Shown here piece after piece: positions 1 to 8,195 of a stretch of 64,000 nucleotides of DNA. The number at the start of each line of letters is the position of its first letter. Position 1 is the stretch's first letter. Under the pieces are notes generated by a model. It did not search any database. It saw only the letters and a list, made by a program, of their open reading frames with translations, and was not told the DNA's origin. The stretch covers positions 496,001 through 560,000 of the forward strand of contig NZ_JANHDN010000002.1 of assembly GCF_024494565.1 (NCBI RefSeq), read 5' to 3'. Source of the stretch: Halorubrum rutilum. Lineage in GTDB: Archaea > Halobacteriota > Halobacteria > Halobacteriales > Haloferacaceae. The translations under genes and the position numbers were made by a program.

Positions 1-306
1 GCCGCACAGGACCTCGGCGCGAACCGGCCGGCCGTCTTCCGCGAGGTCGTGTTGCCGCACGTCCGGCCGGGGGTCGCCGTGGCGGCGATCATCAGCTTCA
101 CGTGGTCCGTCGGCGCGTACCCCGCGCCGCTGCTCGTCGGGTCTGGGAGCGAGCAGACGACGGCGATCCTCGTCTCGCAGCTCCTGTTGACCGAGTTCGA
201 CTGGCCCGCCGCCGCCGCGCTCTCGGTGATCACCGTGGCGGTGGTGCTGACGACGCTGCTCGCCGGACTGTGGCGGCTCGACGACGGGGGTGAGATCCTT
301 GAGTAG
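1..306 (+). CDS. ABC transporter permease, PotB-like (C-terminal part)
   Basis: The reading frame is open from the first base, so the gene begins outside the window. The visible 101 residues start inside the cytoplasmic EAA loop (AAQDLGANRPAVFREVVLP) that contacts the ATPase in importers of the spermidine/putrescine/iron/thiamine class. Two or three hydrophobic segments follow (AVAAIISFTWSVGAYPAPLL and a C-terminal helix). A start placed at the GTG at 49 would cut the conserved loop in half, so it is rejected. The gene overlaps the next permease by 17 nt, as expected for a heterodimeric membrane channel. The substrate cannot be told from this part; the binding protein and ATPase genes are not in the window. 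Confidence 0.85.
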   Translation, partial: AAQDLGANRPAVFREVVLPHVRPGVAVAAIISFTWSVGAYPAPLLVGSGSEQTTAILVSQLLLTEFDWPAAAALSVITVAVVLTTLLAGLWRLDDGGEILE

Positions 307-1102
307 CGTCCGCGCGGTCCGCGGCTGGCTCGCCCGCGGGGTCGTCGCCGCCCTGTTCGGCCTGCTCGTGTCGCCGCTCGTCATCGTGGTCGCCACCGCG
401 TTCGACGCGTCGAGCGCGGTCGTCTTCCCGCCGACGGACCCGTCGCTGCGGTGGTTCGGCGAGTTGCTCGCGTCGCCGACGTGGCTGCGGTCGCTCGCCA
501 ACAGCCTCGTCGTCGCGACCGGCACGAGCGCCCTCTCGATGGCCGTCGGAACGACGGCCGCGCTCGGGCTCCGCGGGTACGACGGACGGCTCCGCAGGGG
601 GCTCGTAGGCCTCGCGCTACTGCCGTTACTCGTGCCGGGAGTCGTCATCGCCGTAACGCTCCTGACCTTCTTCAGTGCGTTCGGGCTGCAGCAGAGCTAC
701 CTCGCGCTCGTGTTGGCGCACTCGCTGTGGGCGACGCCGCTCACATTCTCGGTGATGCAGTCGGCGTTCGCCCGCTTCGACTGGGCGCTCCACGAGGCGG
801 CCCTCGACCTCGGCGCGTCGCGTCTCACGGCGTTCCGGACCGTCGTCGCCCCCGAAGTCCGTGCGGGGCTGGCCGTCGGGGCGCTGGTCGCGTTCATCGT
901 CAGCCTCCAGGAGTTCGTCATGGCGCTCTTCCTCTCCGGTCCCGAGACTCGGACCGTCCCGGTGCAGGCGTGGAACTCCCTCAGACAGAGCCTCGACCCG
1001 CTCGTGAGCGTGGTGTCCACGATCCTGTTGGCCGCGGTCGTGCTGCTCGTCCTCCTCGCCGGCGGGCTCGCCGGACTGGACCGACTGGCGACCGACACCT
1101 GA
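290..1102 (+). CDS. ABC transporter permease, PotC-like
   Basis: A 270-residue inner-membrane subunit with about six hydrophobic segments. The EAA motif is at residues 169-188 (HEAALDLGASRLTAFRTVV), between the fourth and fifth helices, as in PotC and related importer permeases. The GTG start at 290 lies inside the 3' end of the preceding permease gene; an alternative TTG at 299 would remove three residues. The two permeases very probably pair in one importer. Family members carry polyamines, iron, thiamine or phosphonates, and nothing here separates these. Translational coupling through the overlap is likely. Confidence 0.9.
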   Translation: MRSLSSVRAVRGWLARGVVAALFGLLVSPLVIVVATAFDASSAVVFPPTDPSLRWFGELLASPTWLRSLANSLVVATGTSALSMAVGTTAALGLRGYDGRLRRGLVGLALLPLLVPGVVIAVTLLTFFSAFGLQQSYLALVLAHSLWATPLTFSVMQSAFARFDWALHEAALDLGASRLTAFRTVVAPEVRAGLAVGALVAFIVSLQEFVMALFLSGPETRTVPVQAWNSLRQSLDPLVSVVSTILLAAVVLLVLLAGGLAGLDRLATDT

Positions 1103-1116
1103 CTCGCCGGGATCCG

Positions 1117-1124
1117 TTTATATA
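1117..1124 (+). promoter_or_regulatory. TATA box of the small membrane protein gene at 1146
   Basis: TTTATATA is centred about 25 nt before the ATG at 1146, the usual spacing for a leaderless haloarchaeal transcript that starts at or beside the start codon. Confidence 0.6.
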
Positions 1125-1145
1125 GGCTCCGAACCGATTCGCGAT

Positions 1146-1352
1146 ATGGATCGGACCGACACCGCGCTGCTCGGCGTCGCCGGGGTCGTCGCGGCCCTCG
1201 TCCTCGCGATGACATTCGCCGCGGGCATCCTGTTCGGTCCCGGAGTGTCGGTCCTCCGGCCGATACGACTCCTCGCCGTCGAGCCGTTCGCGTGGGTCGT
1301 CGTCGCGGCGCTGGTCGTCGCGGTCGTCGGCCACGCGTACATCGACGACTGA
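1146..1352 (+). CDS. small two-helix membrane protein
   Basis: A 68-residue protein of unknown function, made almost entirely of two hydrophobic helices (residues about 8-30 and 45-64) joined by a short loop (GPGVSVLRPIRLLAVEPF), with an acidic C-terminus HAYIDD. The gene has its own TATA box 22 nt upstream, so it is probably independent of the ABC transporter genes. The ATG is the only reasonable start. I recognise no named family. Confidence 0.7.
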   Translation: MDRTDTALLGVAGVVAALVLAMTFAAGILFGPGVSVLRPIRLLAVEPFAWVVVAALVVAVVGHAYIDD

Positions 1353-1389
1353 CCGCGCGGCTCGGAGCACGTCCGGACTGACCGGTGGC

Positions 1390-1809
1390 TCAGCGCACGA
1401 CCGTCACGGGGACCGGCGAGTGCTGGAAGACAGACTTCGCCACGTTGCCGACGAGGAGCCGGTCGGCCAGCGACCCGCCGTGGGTCCCGATCACGACCAC
1501 GTCGAACTCGTCGGCGCGCTCGACGATCCGGCGCGCCGGCGACCCCACCTCGGTCATCGTCTCGATCGCGACCCCCCGCTCCGCGGCGATCGCCTCCGCC
1601 CGCTCGAACACGTCCTCGGAGAGCTCCCTGACGCGCTCCTCGCTGTCGTCCGCGAGGGCGATCCCCGTCGCCGCCCCCATCATCCGGGAGGGCTCGCCGA
1701 CGACGTGTAACACGGTCACGTCGGCGTCCCGGTGCACGTCGAGCGCGTAGCGCAGCGCCCGCTCGGAGAGCTCGGAGTCGTCCATCGGCACCAGCACGCG
1801 TTCGACCAT
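1390..1809 (-). CDS. universal stress protein UspA family
   Basis: A 139-residue single-domain UspA protein. It starts with the typical MVERVLVPMDDSELSERAL strand-loop-helix. The nucleotide-binding signature G-2x-G-9x-G is present near the end (GTHGGSLADRLLVGN), with Asn where Ser/Thr is usual, then the last strand VPVTVVR. UspA proteins bind ATP or AMP and help cells under stress; the exact target is unknown. It is one of four UspA-type genes in this window and is convergent with the small membrane protein gene to its left. Confidence 0.93.
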   Translation of the reverse strand: MVERVLVPMDDSELSERALRYALDVHRDADVTVLHVVGEPSRMMGAATGIALADDSEERVRELSEDVFERAEAIAAERGVAIETMTEVGSPARRIVERADEFDVVVIGTHGGSLADRLLVGNVAKSVFQHSPVPVTVVR

Positions 1810-1891
1810 GGGAACCGTACGCGGTGCGCCGGGATAAACGCTCGCGCGCCCCGCGGCCTCCGCCGGCGCCGGCTCGGGTCGCGACCGCCCC

Positions 1892-2416
1892 TCAGTCGGC
1901 CTCCTCGGCGTCGACCTCGCGGACCGCCGCCACCAGCGCGTCGAGCGCGGCGTTGACCGCGCCGCGCCTCACCGCGTCGCGGTCGCCGTCGAGGACGACG
2001 CGCTCGCTCCGGACGAACGACGCCTCGGTGCCCCACGGCGCGGCGTGCGCGACGGCGACGTAGACGAGGCCGACCGGCTTCTCCGCGGTGCCGCCGCCCG
2101 GACCGGCGATGCCGGTGGTCGCGACCGCCCACGTCGCGTCCGCGCGGTCCCGCGCGCCGGCCGCCATCTCCTCGGCGACCGCAGCGCTCACGGCCCCCTC
2201 GGCGTCGAGCGATTCGCGGGAGACGCCGAGCACCTCCCGCTTCGCGTCGTACGCGTAGGTGACGAACCCCCGGTCGAAGTAGGCGCTCGCGCCCGGGACC
2301 TCGGTCACGCGCGACCCGACTAGGCCGCCGGTGAGCGACTCCGCGACCGCGAGCGTCTCGTCCCTGTCGGTCAGCAGTTCGCCGAGGACCGCCGCGGTCG
2401 ACTCCGTTTCGTCCAT
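1892..2416 (-). CDS. CinA C-terminal domain protein (nicotinamide-nucleotide amidase family)
   Basis: A 174-residue stand-alone CinA C-terminal domain. The family signature AESLTGGLVGSRVTEVPGAS is near the N-terminus, with TTGIAGPGGGTAEKPVGLVY in the middle. In bacteria this domain (PncC) deamidates nicotinamide mononucleotide, recycling NMN into NAD synthesis; the activity here is inferred from family. I chose the ATG at 2416 rather than the longer frame from 2467, because the extra 17 residues are basic and unlike the family. The start lies back to back with the methyltransferase gene on the other strand. Confidence 0.88.
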   Translation of the reverse strand: MDETESTAAVLGELLTDRDETLAVAESLTGGLVGSRVTEVPGASAYFDRGFVTYAYDAKREVLGVSRESLDAEGAVSAAVAEEMAAGARDRADATWAVATTGIAGPGGGTAEKPVGLVYVAVAHAAPWGTEASFVRSERVVLDGDRDAVRRGAVNAALDALVAAVREVDAEEAD

Positions 2417-2475
2417 ACTCTGAGTCCGACCCGCACGCCCGTGGGGTTTACGCTCGACCGCGCGCAAGCGCCCCC

Positions 2476-3096
2476 ATGACGGACTGGGACGAGCGGTTCG
2501 CGTCCGGCGACTACCCCCGAGCGCCGGAGCCGTCGCCCGTGCTGCGCTCGTACGAGCCCTCGATCCCCGACGGCCGCGCGCTCGACGTCGCCGCGGGGAC
2601 CGGCCGAAACGCGGTGTTCCTGGCGGCGGCCGGCTACGCGGTCGACGCCCTCGACGCGTCGCGCGAGGGACTGCGGATCGTCCGCGAGCGCGCCGCGGAG
2701 CGCGGGGTCGGCGACCGGATCGAACCGATCCGCGGCGACGTCTCGACGTACGGCTTCCCGACCGAGGCGTACGAGCTGATCACGATGAGCTTCTTTCACA
2801 CGCTGGACCGCTTCGCCGACATCGCCGAGGCGCTCGCACCCGGGGGCTACCTGTTCGTCGAGGGGCACCTCCGGTCCGACTCCCCGACCCCGTCCGGGCC
2901 GAGCGACGACCGGTACCGGTTCGCGGCCAACGAGCTCCTGCGGGCGGGCCTCGGGCTGACGGTGCTGTACTACGACGAGACGACCGAGGAGCGTCCCGAC
3001 GACCGGCGCCGCGCGACCGCCCGCCTGCTCGCGCGTCGGTCGACCGGGGGCCGGCAGTCGTACCCGCGACGGCCGACCGAGGGCGGCGATGAGTGA
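2476..3096 (+). CDS. class I SAM-dependent methyltransferase (TehB/UbiE-like)
   Basis: A 206-residue protein. Motif I of the Rossmann methyltransferase fold is at residues 35-50 (ALDVAAGTGRNAVFLA), an acidic end of strand 2 follows (VDALDAS), and motif post-I/II IRGDVSTYGF comes after. The N-terminus WDERFASGDYPRAPEPSPVL is typical of haloarchaeal TehB-like enzymes. The substrate is unknown. The gene overlaps the next one by 8 nt, which argues for one transcript and coupled translation. A GTTTACGC box about 27 nt before the ATG is a plausible leaderless promoter. The C-terminus is basic, unlike the acidic body. Confidence 0.88.
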   Translation: MTDWDERFASGDYPRAPEPSPVLRSYEPSIPDGRALDVAAGTGRNAVFLAAAGYAVDALDASREGLRIVRERAAERGVGDRIEPIRGDVSTYGFPTEAYELITMSFFHTLDRFADIAEALAPGGYLFVEGHLRSDSPTPSGPSDDRYRFAANELLRAGLGLTVLYYDETTEERPDDRRRATARLLARRSTGGRQSYPRRPTEGGDE

Positions 3097-3589
3097 CCCC
3101 GGGCCCGGGGAGTCGCTCCGCGCGCTCGTGGCCTCCGCCGTCGACGGCGACCTCTCGGGACCGGACTCGTCGCTTGACGTCGCCGAGCGCGGCGACGACC
3201 CCGGTCCCGGGGCGCGACTCGCCGACGTCGTCGGCGATGGCGACGAGTCCGTCGTGGGCGTCGTCCCGCGGGTGGACTCGTCGCTCGCGCGGCGCGTCGG
3301 GGACGCGGTCGACGGGGAGATCCGGCTGGTGTTCACCGGGAGCGCGGCCGACCGCCTCGGCGGTCCAGGGGGCGCCGCCGTCCGATCGGCGCTCTCCGGG
3401 CGCGGCGTCGAGGCGTACCGCCACCGGGGGGACTCGCCGGTCGGCGTCCTCCTCGTCGGCGACCGCGCCGTCGCCGGACTGTTCGACGAGGGAGGGCTCG
3501 CCGCGGTGCTGTGGTCGGACGCCCCGCCCGTCCGGGAGTGGGCGGCGGCGACCTGTCGCCGGTTCCTCGCGGCCGCCGAGCCGGTGTGA
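3089..3589 (+). CDS. orphan FilR1-like sensor domain protein (no DNA-binding domain)
   Basis: A 166-residue protein that resembles the C-terminal half of haloarchaeal winged-helix regulators of the FilR1/methanogenesis-regulator type. It shows a strand-helix LVFTGSAADRL, the hairpin VEAYRHRGDSPVGVLLVGDR, the strand-turn VAGLFDEGGLAAVLWSDAP, and the ending VREWAAATCRRFLAAAEPV. Such proteins usually have an N-terminal HTH of about 80 residues; here the N-terminal 60 residues are Asp/Gly/Pro-rich and show no HTH. It overlaps the methyltransferase stop by 8 nt and may act with it. The assignment rests on recalled family resemblance, not a search. Confidence 0.6.
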   Translation: MSDPGPGESLRALVASAVDGDLSGPDSSLDVAERGDDPGPGARLADVVGDGDESVVGVVPRVDSSLARRVGDAVDGEIRLVFTGSAADRLGGPGGAAVRSALSGRGVEAYRHRGDSPVGVLLVGDRAVAGLFDEGGLAAVLWSDAPPVREWAAATCRRFLAAAEPV

Positions 3590-3640
3590 GCGGCGTCGAC
3601 TCGACGAATCCCGCCGGACGCCGACCGCCTCGGCGGGTCG

Positions 3641-3648
3641 TTTTTAAA
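3641..3648 (+). promoter_or_regulatory. TATA box of the gene at 3671
   Basis: TTTTTAAA centred about 26 nt before the ATG at 3671, just after a small GC-rich inverted repeat that could also end the upstream transcript. Confidence 0.55.
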
Positions 3649-3670
3649 CACGCCCGGCGAAGCGACCGAC

Positions 3671-3922
3671 ATGAACGCCGCGCTGCTGTTGGTCGTCGGC
3701 CTCGTCGGACTCGTCCAGACGCTCGCCCCCCGCCCGGTCGTGCGGGCGTGGACCCGCGTCGCCTACCGCGACGCGGGCGACGCGGAGCCCCGCGAGTGGA
3801 CGTACGCCGCCGCGCGGGCGGAGGGCGTCGTCCTCGCGCTCGTCTCGCTCGTCGGGCTCTTCCGCGTCGCGACGGACGACGCCGAGGGGTCGCCGACGAC
3901 CGACGAGCGACCGGAGGAGTAG
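3671..3922 (+). CDS. small membrane protein
   Basis: An 83-residue protein with an N-terminal hydrophobic helix (AALLLVVGLVGLVQTLAP), a short basic/acidic stretch (WTRVAYRDAGDAEPREW), a second hydrophobic helix (GVVLALVSLVGLFRV) and an acidic tail. It is expressed from its own promoter, with a TATA box 26 nt upstream. The layout resembles small haloarchaeal membrane proteins of unknown function. I assign no name. Confidence 0.7.
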   Translation: MNAALLLVVGLVGLVQTLAPRPVVRAWTRVAYRDAGDAEPREWTYAAARAEGVVLALVSLVGLFRVATDDAEGSPTTDERPEE

Positions 3923-3944
3923 CCCGGCGCCCTCGCTCCCGGAC

Positions 3945-4631
3945 TCAGTCGTCGCTCGCGTCCACCGGTTCCTCGGCGTCGTCGGTCGGCTTTTCCGACG
4001 CCGCATCGTCGTCGGCCAGATACGACCGGCCGCCGTCGGGTCGCTCGCCGGTCCGCAGGACGTGGCAGTCGCGACACCGGGCCTCGTACGACTCCTCGGC
4101 CCCGACGAGGATCGTCGGGTCCGCCTCGTGGGCGGGCTCGCCCTCGATGAGCCGCTGGTTCCGCGAGGCCGGCTCGCCGCAGACGGAGCAGATCGCCTGG
4201 AGCTTGTCGACGTACTCGGCGGTCGCCATCAGCTGCGGGAGCGGCTCGAACGGCTCGCCGCGGAAGGTCTGGTCGGTGCCGGAGACGATCACGCGGGTCC
4301 CCGCGTCGGCGAGCGCGTTGCAGACCCCGACGAGCGCGTTCGAGAAGAAGTTCGCCTCGTCGACCGCGACGACCTCCGGGTACGGCTCGTCGTCGAGGAT
4401 GTCGCGGGGGCCGTCGCCCTCGTTGTCGACGACGGTCGCGTCCCACTGGCGCCCGGTGTGGCTCCCGATCGTCTCCTCGCCGTAGCGGTCGTCGACCGCG
4501 GGCTTGTACACCGCGACGGACTGCCCGGCGATCTCGGACCGGCGGAGCCGGCGCAGCAGCTCCTCGGTCTTGCCCGAGAACATCGACCCCGAGATGACCT
4601 CGATCCAGCCGGATCGAGTGATGGCGTGCAT
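3945..4631 (-). CDS. tdk: thymidine kinase
   Basis: A 228-residue type II thymidine kinase that phosphorylates thymidine in the salvage pathway to dTMP. The P-loop GSMFSGKT is at residues 15-22, the Walker B-like VDEANFF at 89-95, and the zinc site is made by Cys147, Cys150, Cys185 and Cys188. The catalytic core is complete; the C-terminus carries about 30 extra acidic residues, normal for a halophile. The gene is convergent with the small membrane protein gene at 3671. Confidence 0.96.
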   Translation of the reverse strand: MHAITRSGWIEVISGSMFSGKTEELLRRLRRSEIAGQSVAVYKPAVDDRYGEETIGSHTGRQWDATVVDNEGDGPRDILDDEPYPEVVAVDEANFFSNALVGVCNALADAGTRVIVSGTDQTFRGEPFEPLPQLMATAEYVDKLQAICSVCGEPASRNQRLIEGEPAHEADPTILVGAEESYEARCRDCHVLRTGERPDGGRSYLADDDAASEKPTDDAEEPVDASDD

Positions 4632-4720
4632 GAGCGATCGGGCCGGTGCCAGCGACTAAACCGTTTCTCTCCCGTCGCGGCGTCGCCGATCGGTCGGCGG
4701 TCGCGGGGAGGCGAACCGGA

Positions 4721-5173
4721 TCAGACGCCGCCCGCGACCCCGACGAGGACCGCGGCGGCGACGACGTACGTCGCGGCCGAGAGCGCCCAGTCGCGGCGGA
4801 TCGTCGCGAGGCGCTGCCGGGGGAGCCCCCGCGCCCGCGGGAGCGGGACGAGCGCGAAGAAGCCGACCATCAGCGCGAGCATCACCGCCGAAGCGACCGC
4901 GAGGGCGACGGCGCCGCCGCCGAGGCCGGTCTGCGCCGCGGCGACGAGCCCGACGAAGAGGAGCCCGGAGCCGCCGCCGGCGACGTAGTGGACCCACGTC
5001 GCCAGCCGCTCGGGGGCGTCGTCGACCGGCGTGTCGGTGAGCACGCCCGCGGCGACCTTCGGGGCGGTCGTCCCCTCCGGGAGCCGGGGCATCACGCGGT
5101 CCATCGCGAGCGTCGCGAGCAGTCCGACGACCGGTCCGAGCGCGAGGCCGGCGAGCAGCGAGAACGTGGCCAT
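4721..5173 (-). CDS. membrane protein, four predicted helices
   Basis: A 150-residue integral membrane protein with four hydrophobic segments (residues about 3-25, 62-85, 90-113, 128-148). The loop after helix 1 (MPRLPEGTTAPKVAAGVLTD) and the segment WVHYVAGGGSGLLFVGL look conserved in type but I cannot name the family. It sits between tdk and an amidohydrolase on the same strand, with 27 nt before it, so it may be co-transcribed with the amidohydrolase. Confidence 0.75.
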   Translation of the reverse strand: MATFSLLAGLALGPVVGLLATLAMDRVMPRLPEGTTAPKVAAGVLTDTPVDDAPERLATWVHYVAGGGSGLLFVGLVAAAQTGLGGGAVALAVASAVMLALMVGFFALVPLPRARGLPRQRLATIRRDWALSAATYVVAAAVLVGVAGGV

Positions 5174-5200
5174 TGACGGTCGGTACGGCCGCGACCGGCT

Positions 5201-6310
5201 TCAGTCTCCCGCCGCGTCGCTCCCGTCGCCGCCGGTCTCGTCGCCGTCGATCTCGTCGCTATCGATCTCGTCGCCGCCGATCACGACGCGCGAGACGTCG
5301 GCGGCGCCCGCCCGCCGGACGATCGCCCGGACGAGGTCGTGCGCGCCGGCGAGGTTGTCGGAGCCGCCGTCGAGGACGAGCAGGTCGGCGTCGGCGCCGG
5401 GTTCGACGACGCCCTTGTTCAGCCCCGCGATCGCGGCGCCGTTGACGGTCGCCATCCGGAGCACGTCGCGGGCGGGGAGGTCCGCGAGCTTCGCGGCGAA
5501 CTCCATCTCGCGGAACATCGAGGGGGAGTCGAGCATGACGTTGTCGGTGCCGAGCGCGACGGTCGTCCGCTCGGCGAGCTCGCGGATCGGGGGCACCCCG
5601 ACCTTCGTCACGAGGTTCGAGCGCGGGCAGACGACGACCGGCGTCCCCCGGTCGTCGAGGCGTTCGAGGTGGATCGCCTCGGCGTGGACCATGTGGACGA
5701 GGAAGTCCGGGTCGAGGTCCATCGCGGGGTTGACGTCGTCGGCGTCGCGCTCGCCGGCGTGGATGCCGAACAGCTTCCCGGCCTCGCGGGTCTCCGAGCG
5801 CACGGCGTCGAAGTCGCCGTCGCGGGCGCCCGAGGCGCCGTAGCCGTCCGCGACCGAGAGCACGTCGGGGTCGTCGCGACCGAGGACGACGGGTTCGATC
5901 GCGCGCTCGCCGAAGTCGACCCCCTCGCCCGCGACCGCGTCGCGCAGCGCGGCCACGCCGTCGACGCCGCCCTCGCGGAACTCCAGGAAGCTCCCGGTGC
6001 CGGTCGACTCCATGTACCGGAGCGTCCGCGCCATGGCCGCCACCTTCTCCTCGCGGCTCGCCGAGCGCAGGAGCCGGTGTTTGAGCCCGTCCGGCGGGGC
6101 GACGAGCTCGTCGAGCGAGAGCCCCTCGCCGGCCTCCTTCGCGATGGAGTCGCCGATGTGGGTGTGGGCGTTGACGAACGCGGGGAGGATCACGTCGTCG
6201 CTCTCGACGGACGCCTCCTCCACCCGGACGACCTCGCCGTCGGCGACCACGACCCGTCCCTCGACGGGCTCGAACGCCTCGCCGACGAGTATCGTCCCCT
6301 CCAGATGCAT
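5201..6310 (-). CDS. amidohydrolase family metal-dependent hydrolase
   Basis: A 369-residue enzyme of the cytosine deaminase/chlorohydrolase-like amidohydrolase superfamily. The N-terminal beta-sandwich strand (MHLEGTILVGEAFEPVEG) is followed by the metal-binding HxH motif in FVNAHTHIGDS, a second His in FGIHAGERD, one in HMVHAEAIH, and the final metal Asp in ALGTDNVML. Substrates in the family include aminated purines and thio-adenosines; none can be chosen here. The C-terminus ends in an acidic low-complexity tail built on the repeated peptide DEIDSDEIDGDE, encoded by short direct DNA repeats near 5235-5285. Confidence 0.88.
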   Translation of the reverse strand: MHLEGTILVGEAFEPVEGRVVVADGEVVRVEEASVESDDVILPAFVNAHTHIGDSIAKEAGEGLSLDELVAPPDGLKHRLLRSASREEKVAAMARTLRYMESTGTGSFLEFREGGVDGVAALRDAVAGEGVDFGERAIEPVVLGRDDPDVLSVADGYGASGARDGDFDAVRSETREAGKLFGIHAGERDADDVNPAMDLDPDFLVHMVHAEAIHLERLDDRGTPVVVCPRSNLVTKVGVPPIRELAERTTVALGTDNVMLDSPSMFREMEFAAKLADLPARDVLRMATVNGAAIAGLNKGVVEPGADADLLVLDGGSDNLAGAHDLVRAIVRRAGAADVSRVVIGGDEIDSDEIDGDETGGDGSDAAGD

Positions 6311-6377
6311 ACCCCACGGTCGCCAGCCCGGGGTTAAAACGTCACGGGAACGGATCGGTCAAGGGGTCGTTCACGCC

Positions 6378-7646
6378 TCACTCGAACTCGTCGAGCGTCG
6401 TCGGCACCGCCCCGCGCACCTCGGTCACGAGGCCGTCCGGGTCGAGCCCGAGCACGTCCGCCGCCGCGCGCCCGACGCGGTCGGTGGCCGGCTCGGGGGC
6501 GTAGACGCCGAGGCGCCACTGGTTGCGCTGGGCGGTCCGCAGCGCGGAGACGAGCGGCGACTGCCGCTCCAGCCGACGCACCTCGCCGCTGACCGTCACG
6601 CGGGCGGTCGACTCGCGCATCGACGGCTCCGGCGGCACGTCGAGGACCACGTGTTCGCGCGCGACGCCGGCCTCCTCGGCGATCTCGCGCTCGAAGGCGG
6701 TCTCGGTCTCGTGGTCCGCCTCGTGGACGCGTTCCGGCACGTCGTCGTACTCGGCCCACACCGCCAGCTTGTAGAGGTCGCGCTCGTCGTAGCGTCGGGA
6801 GATCTCCGCGGTCGCTCGGCAGTCGCGGATCGCGGCGAGGAAGTCGTGGTCGTCCATGCGCCGGAGCTCGGCGGCCGTCGTCGCCGTCGCGTCGAGCAGT
6901 TCGCTCGCCGCCCGCCGCAGCATCGCCTTCGAGATGCGCGCGACGTGGTGGGTGTAGACGACCGGGTTCATCAGCGCGCGGGCGAGCAGGAGGCTCTCCG
7001 CGGTCTGGACGTTCCCCTCGTCGAGGACGAGCTCCGGGCCGTTCCCGCCGGCTCCCGTCGCGGTGCTCGCCGCGTCGCTTCCCCGCTCGACGAACGTGAG
7101 ATCGCGGACGAACCGCTCGGTGTCGATGGTGCCGTACGGGACGCCGGTGTGGTAGGCGTCGCGCACGAGGTAGTCCATGCGGTCGACGTCGAGCTCGCCC
7201 GAGACGAGCCCGGCGTACCGCCCCTCGCCGGCGACGATCCCGGCGATCCGGTCCGGGTCGAGGTCGTGGTCGCGGAGGGCCTCGCCGACCCCGCCGGTCG
7301 CGAGGAGCTCGCCGACGTCGTCGTGGTACTTCCCGGTGCGGCGGTGGGTGAGCGACTCCAGGTTGTGGCTGAACGGCCCGTGGCCGACGTCGTGGAGCAT
7401 CGCCGCCGCCTCGATCCGCTCGGCGCGTTTCCCGCCGATCCCGAGGCCGTCGAGCGCGCGGCTGGCGAGGTGGTAGACGCCGAGGCTGTGCTCGAAGCGG
7501 GTGTGGTTCGCGGAGGGGTAGACGAGCTGGACCGTCCCGAGCTGTTTGACGTGGCGGAGGCGCTGGACCGCGGGGGTGTCGATCAGCGCGGCGGCGACAC
7601 CGTCGATCTCGATATGGTCGTGGACGGTGTCCTTGACCGTGATCAT
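6378..7646 (-). CDS. HD domain phosphohydrolase (SAMHD1/dGTPase-like), paralogue 1
   Basis: A 422-residue HD-superfamily hydrolase. The metal-binding residues are visible: His53 in FEHSLGVYHLA, His85-Asp86 in AAMLHDVGHGPFSH, and the distal Asp in ELDVDRMDYLVRDAYHTG near residue 155-158. This arrangement is that of YedJ/dGTPase/SAMHD1-type enzymes that cleave nucleotides, most often dNTPs; the substrate here is not known. I chose the ATG at 7646 because the protein then starts MITVKDTVHDHIEIDG, matching its paralogue at 8196-9437; the upstream extension is basic and unlike either protein. A UspA gene on the opposite strand separates the two paralogues. Confidence 0.9.
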   Translation of the reverse strand: MITVKDTVHDHIEIDGVAAALIDTPAVQRLRHVKQLGTVQLVYPSANHTRFEHSLGVYHLASRALDGLGIGGKRAERIEAAAMLHDVGHGPFSHNLESLTHRRTGKYHDDVGELLATGGVGEALRDHDLDPDRIAGIVAGEGRYAGLVSGELDVDRMDYLVRDAYHTGVPYGTIDTERFVRDLTFVERGSDAASTATGAGGNGPELVLDEGNVQTAESLLLARALMNPVVYTHHVARISKAMLRRAASELLDATATTAAELRRMDDHDFLAAIRDCRATAEISRRYDERDLYKLAVWAEYDDVPERVHEADHETETAFEREIAEEAGVAREHVVLDVPPEPSMRESTARVTVSGEVRRLERQSPLVSALRTAQRNQWRLGVYAPEPATDRVGRAAADVLGLDPDGLVTEVRGAVPTTLDEFE

Positions 7647-7719
7647 GCGACCCGGTTCGGCGGCGTCGGATAAAAGGAGTGGGAGGACCGGTGGCGGCGA
7701 GCGGGAACGTCGGCCACCG

Positions 7720-7726
7720 TTTATAA
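7720..7726 (+). promoter_or_regulatory. TATA box of the UspA gene at 7750
   Basis: TTTATAA centred 27 nt before the ATG at 7750, the canonical spacing for a leaderless haloarchaeal mRNA. Confidence 0.65.
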
Positions 7727-7749
7727 GGGTCGTCCGCGAACGTCTAGAC

Positions 7750-8154
7750 ATGTACGAGGTGCTCATCGGGATCGACAACGAGGCGGACCGACGCGCGGTC
7801 GCGCAGGCGGAGGCCGTGGCCGACCTCCCGCACGCGGCCGACGAGCTGACGGCGCACCTGTGTCACGTGTTCCAGGAGAATCCGGAGGGGGCCTCGGTCA
7901 ACCAGCTGTCGGCCGTGCGGCGCGCCCGGGAGACGCTCGAAGCCGCCGGGATCACCTGCGTCCACCGCGAGGCGAGCGGCGACCCGGCCGACGAGCTGCT
8001 CGCGGCCGCCGCCGACGTGGACGCGAACGCGATCTGCGTCTCCGGTCGCAAGCGCAGCCCGACCGGGAAGGCCGTCTTCGGGAGCGTGACGCAGGACGTC
8101 GTCCTCGGGAGCGACCGCCCGGTGCTCGCGGTGCCGGCGCCGCGGGACGACTGA
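7750..8154 (+). CDS. universal stress protein-like
   Basis: A 134-residue UspA-like protein (MYEVLIGIDNEADRRAVAQA at the start). The ending CVSGRKRSPTGKAVFGSVTQDVVLGSDRPVLAVPAP keeps the fold's last helix and strand, but the first glycines of the ATP signature are partly replaced by basic residues, so nucleotide binding may differ from the standard member at 1390. The ATG at 7750 was chosen over the longer frame from 7546 because the TATA box at 7720 gives a leaderless start exactly there. The gene is flanked by the two HD hydrolase paralogues. Confidence 0.88.
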   Translation: MYEVLIGIDNEADRRAVAQAEAVADLPHAADELTAHLCHVFQENPEGASVNQLSAVRRARETLEAAGITCVHREASGDPADELLAAAADVDANAICVSGRKRSPTGKAVFGSVTQDVVLGSDRPVLAVPAPRDD

Positions 8155-8195
8155 CCGGCGTCGTTCCCCGCGTCCAACACGTCGCCGCGCTCGAC

